Both the position numbers and the translations under genes were made by a program. Below are positions 63,975-64,000 of a stretch of 64,000 nt of DNA, piece by piece. The stretch spans positions 93,932 to 157,931 of the forward strand of contig NZ_FNGY01000016.1 in the NCBI RefSeq assembly GCF_900103665.1, given 5' to 3'. Every line of letters starts with the position of its first letter. The stretch's first letter is position 1. The notes under the pieces are model-generated. The model made no database searches, was not told the DNA's origin, and saw nothing but the letters and a program-made list of their open reading frames with translations. The stretch comes from Pedobacter steynii (GTDB lineage Bacteria; Bacteroidota; Bacteroidia; Sphingobacteriales; Sphingobacteriaceae).

Positions 63975-64000
63975 ATGCCATCAGCTGCCGCGTCCTTGCT
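63975..64000 (+). CDS. Start of a gene cut by the window edge; possible integrase
   Basis: ATG at 63975 opens the frame M-P-S-A-A-A-S-L before the window ends. Too short to identify. A good promoter upstream and a position directly downstream of a tRNA gene fit a tyrosine recombinase of an integrative element, but this is inference. Confidence 0.4.

Noticed and set aside
1..64000. CRISPR arrays and insertion sequences
   Set aside because: No regularly spaced direct repeats of CRISPR type and no transposase-like proteins were seen.

Overview
The window reads as chromosome from a Sphingobacteriaceae-like Bacteroidota, most like Pedobacter. This rests on gene content (SusC/OMP_b-brl_3-type outer-membrane receptors, ABC permease/M1 peptidase fusion, 6-bladed beta-propeller, DUF4374, DUF6520, LytTR/LytS pair, many AraC regulators), on the near absence of Shine-Dalgarno sequences, and on the Bacteroidota promoter form TTG-N20-TAnnTTTG ahead of the tRNA at the right end. 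The genus is an inference.

Layout. 1-11.3 kb is ordinary accessory chromosome: two tandem PqiA-domain membrane proteins (the first cut by the window edge), a D-lactate dehydrogenase, a TfoX-N protein, a VOC protein, two AraC regulators, a class C serine hydrolase, an ankyrin protein, a degenerate CMP-sugar synthetase-like protein, an alpha/beta hydrolase and a small secreted protein. 11.4-16.0 kb is a tight four-gene minus-strand operon of unfamiliar proteins: an ART-like protein, a 330-aa unknown, an 810-aa helical unknown and a two-TM SLATT-like protein. It resembles a conflict or anti-phage module and is the best candidate here for an undescribed system.

16.4-39.2 kb carries an amidohydrolase, an OMP_b-brl_3 receptor with a membrane AraC regulator, a GH63-like glucosidase, an SDR/acyl-CoA ligase pair, DUF2625 and HD proteins, a large secreted unknown, a DUF922 protease-like protein, a LytS/LytTR two-component pair, and an ABC ATPase with an ABC-permease/M1-peptidase fusion. 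The gap between the DUF922 and LytTR genes is filled by four copies of a 20-bp repeat.

39.3-49.4 kb is an AT-rich run of eight minus-strand genes. Two tandem DUF6520-type secreted CxxxxxxxC peptides come first, then an anchored propeller-like protein, a MauE/DoxX membrane protein, an O-antigen-ligase/TPR protein, a 6-bladed propeller, a receptor-like barrel and a transglutaminase-like protein. A small Xre-type regulator lies just upstream. This looks like a peptide maturation, export or surface-assembly system and is the second strong candidate. About 1 kb of non-coding DNA follows.

50.8-58.6 kb holds a secreted unknown, a membrane class III cyclase, an S74-like chaperone-domain protein and a glycerol-use cluster (glpD, glpK, glpF and an outer-membrane protein), closed by a clear terminator. 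58.9-63.5 kb is a probable siderophore uptake locus (PchR-like AraC regulator, TonB-dependent receptor, DUF4374 lipoprotein). The window ends with tRNA-Lys(TTT), its promoter and terminator, and the first codons of a gene with its own promoter, a classic place for an integrative element to begin.
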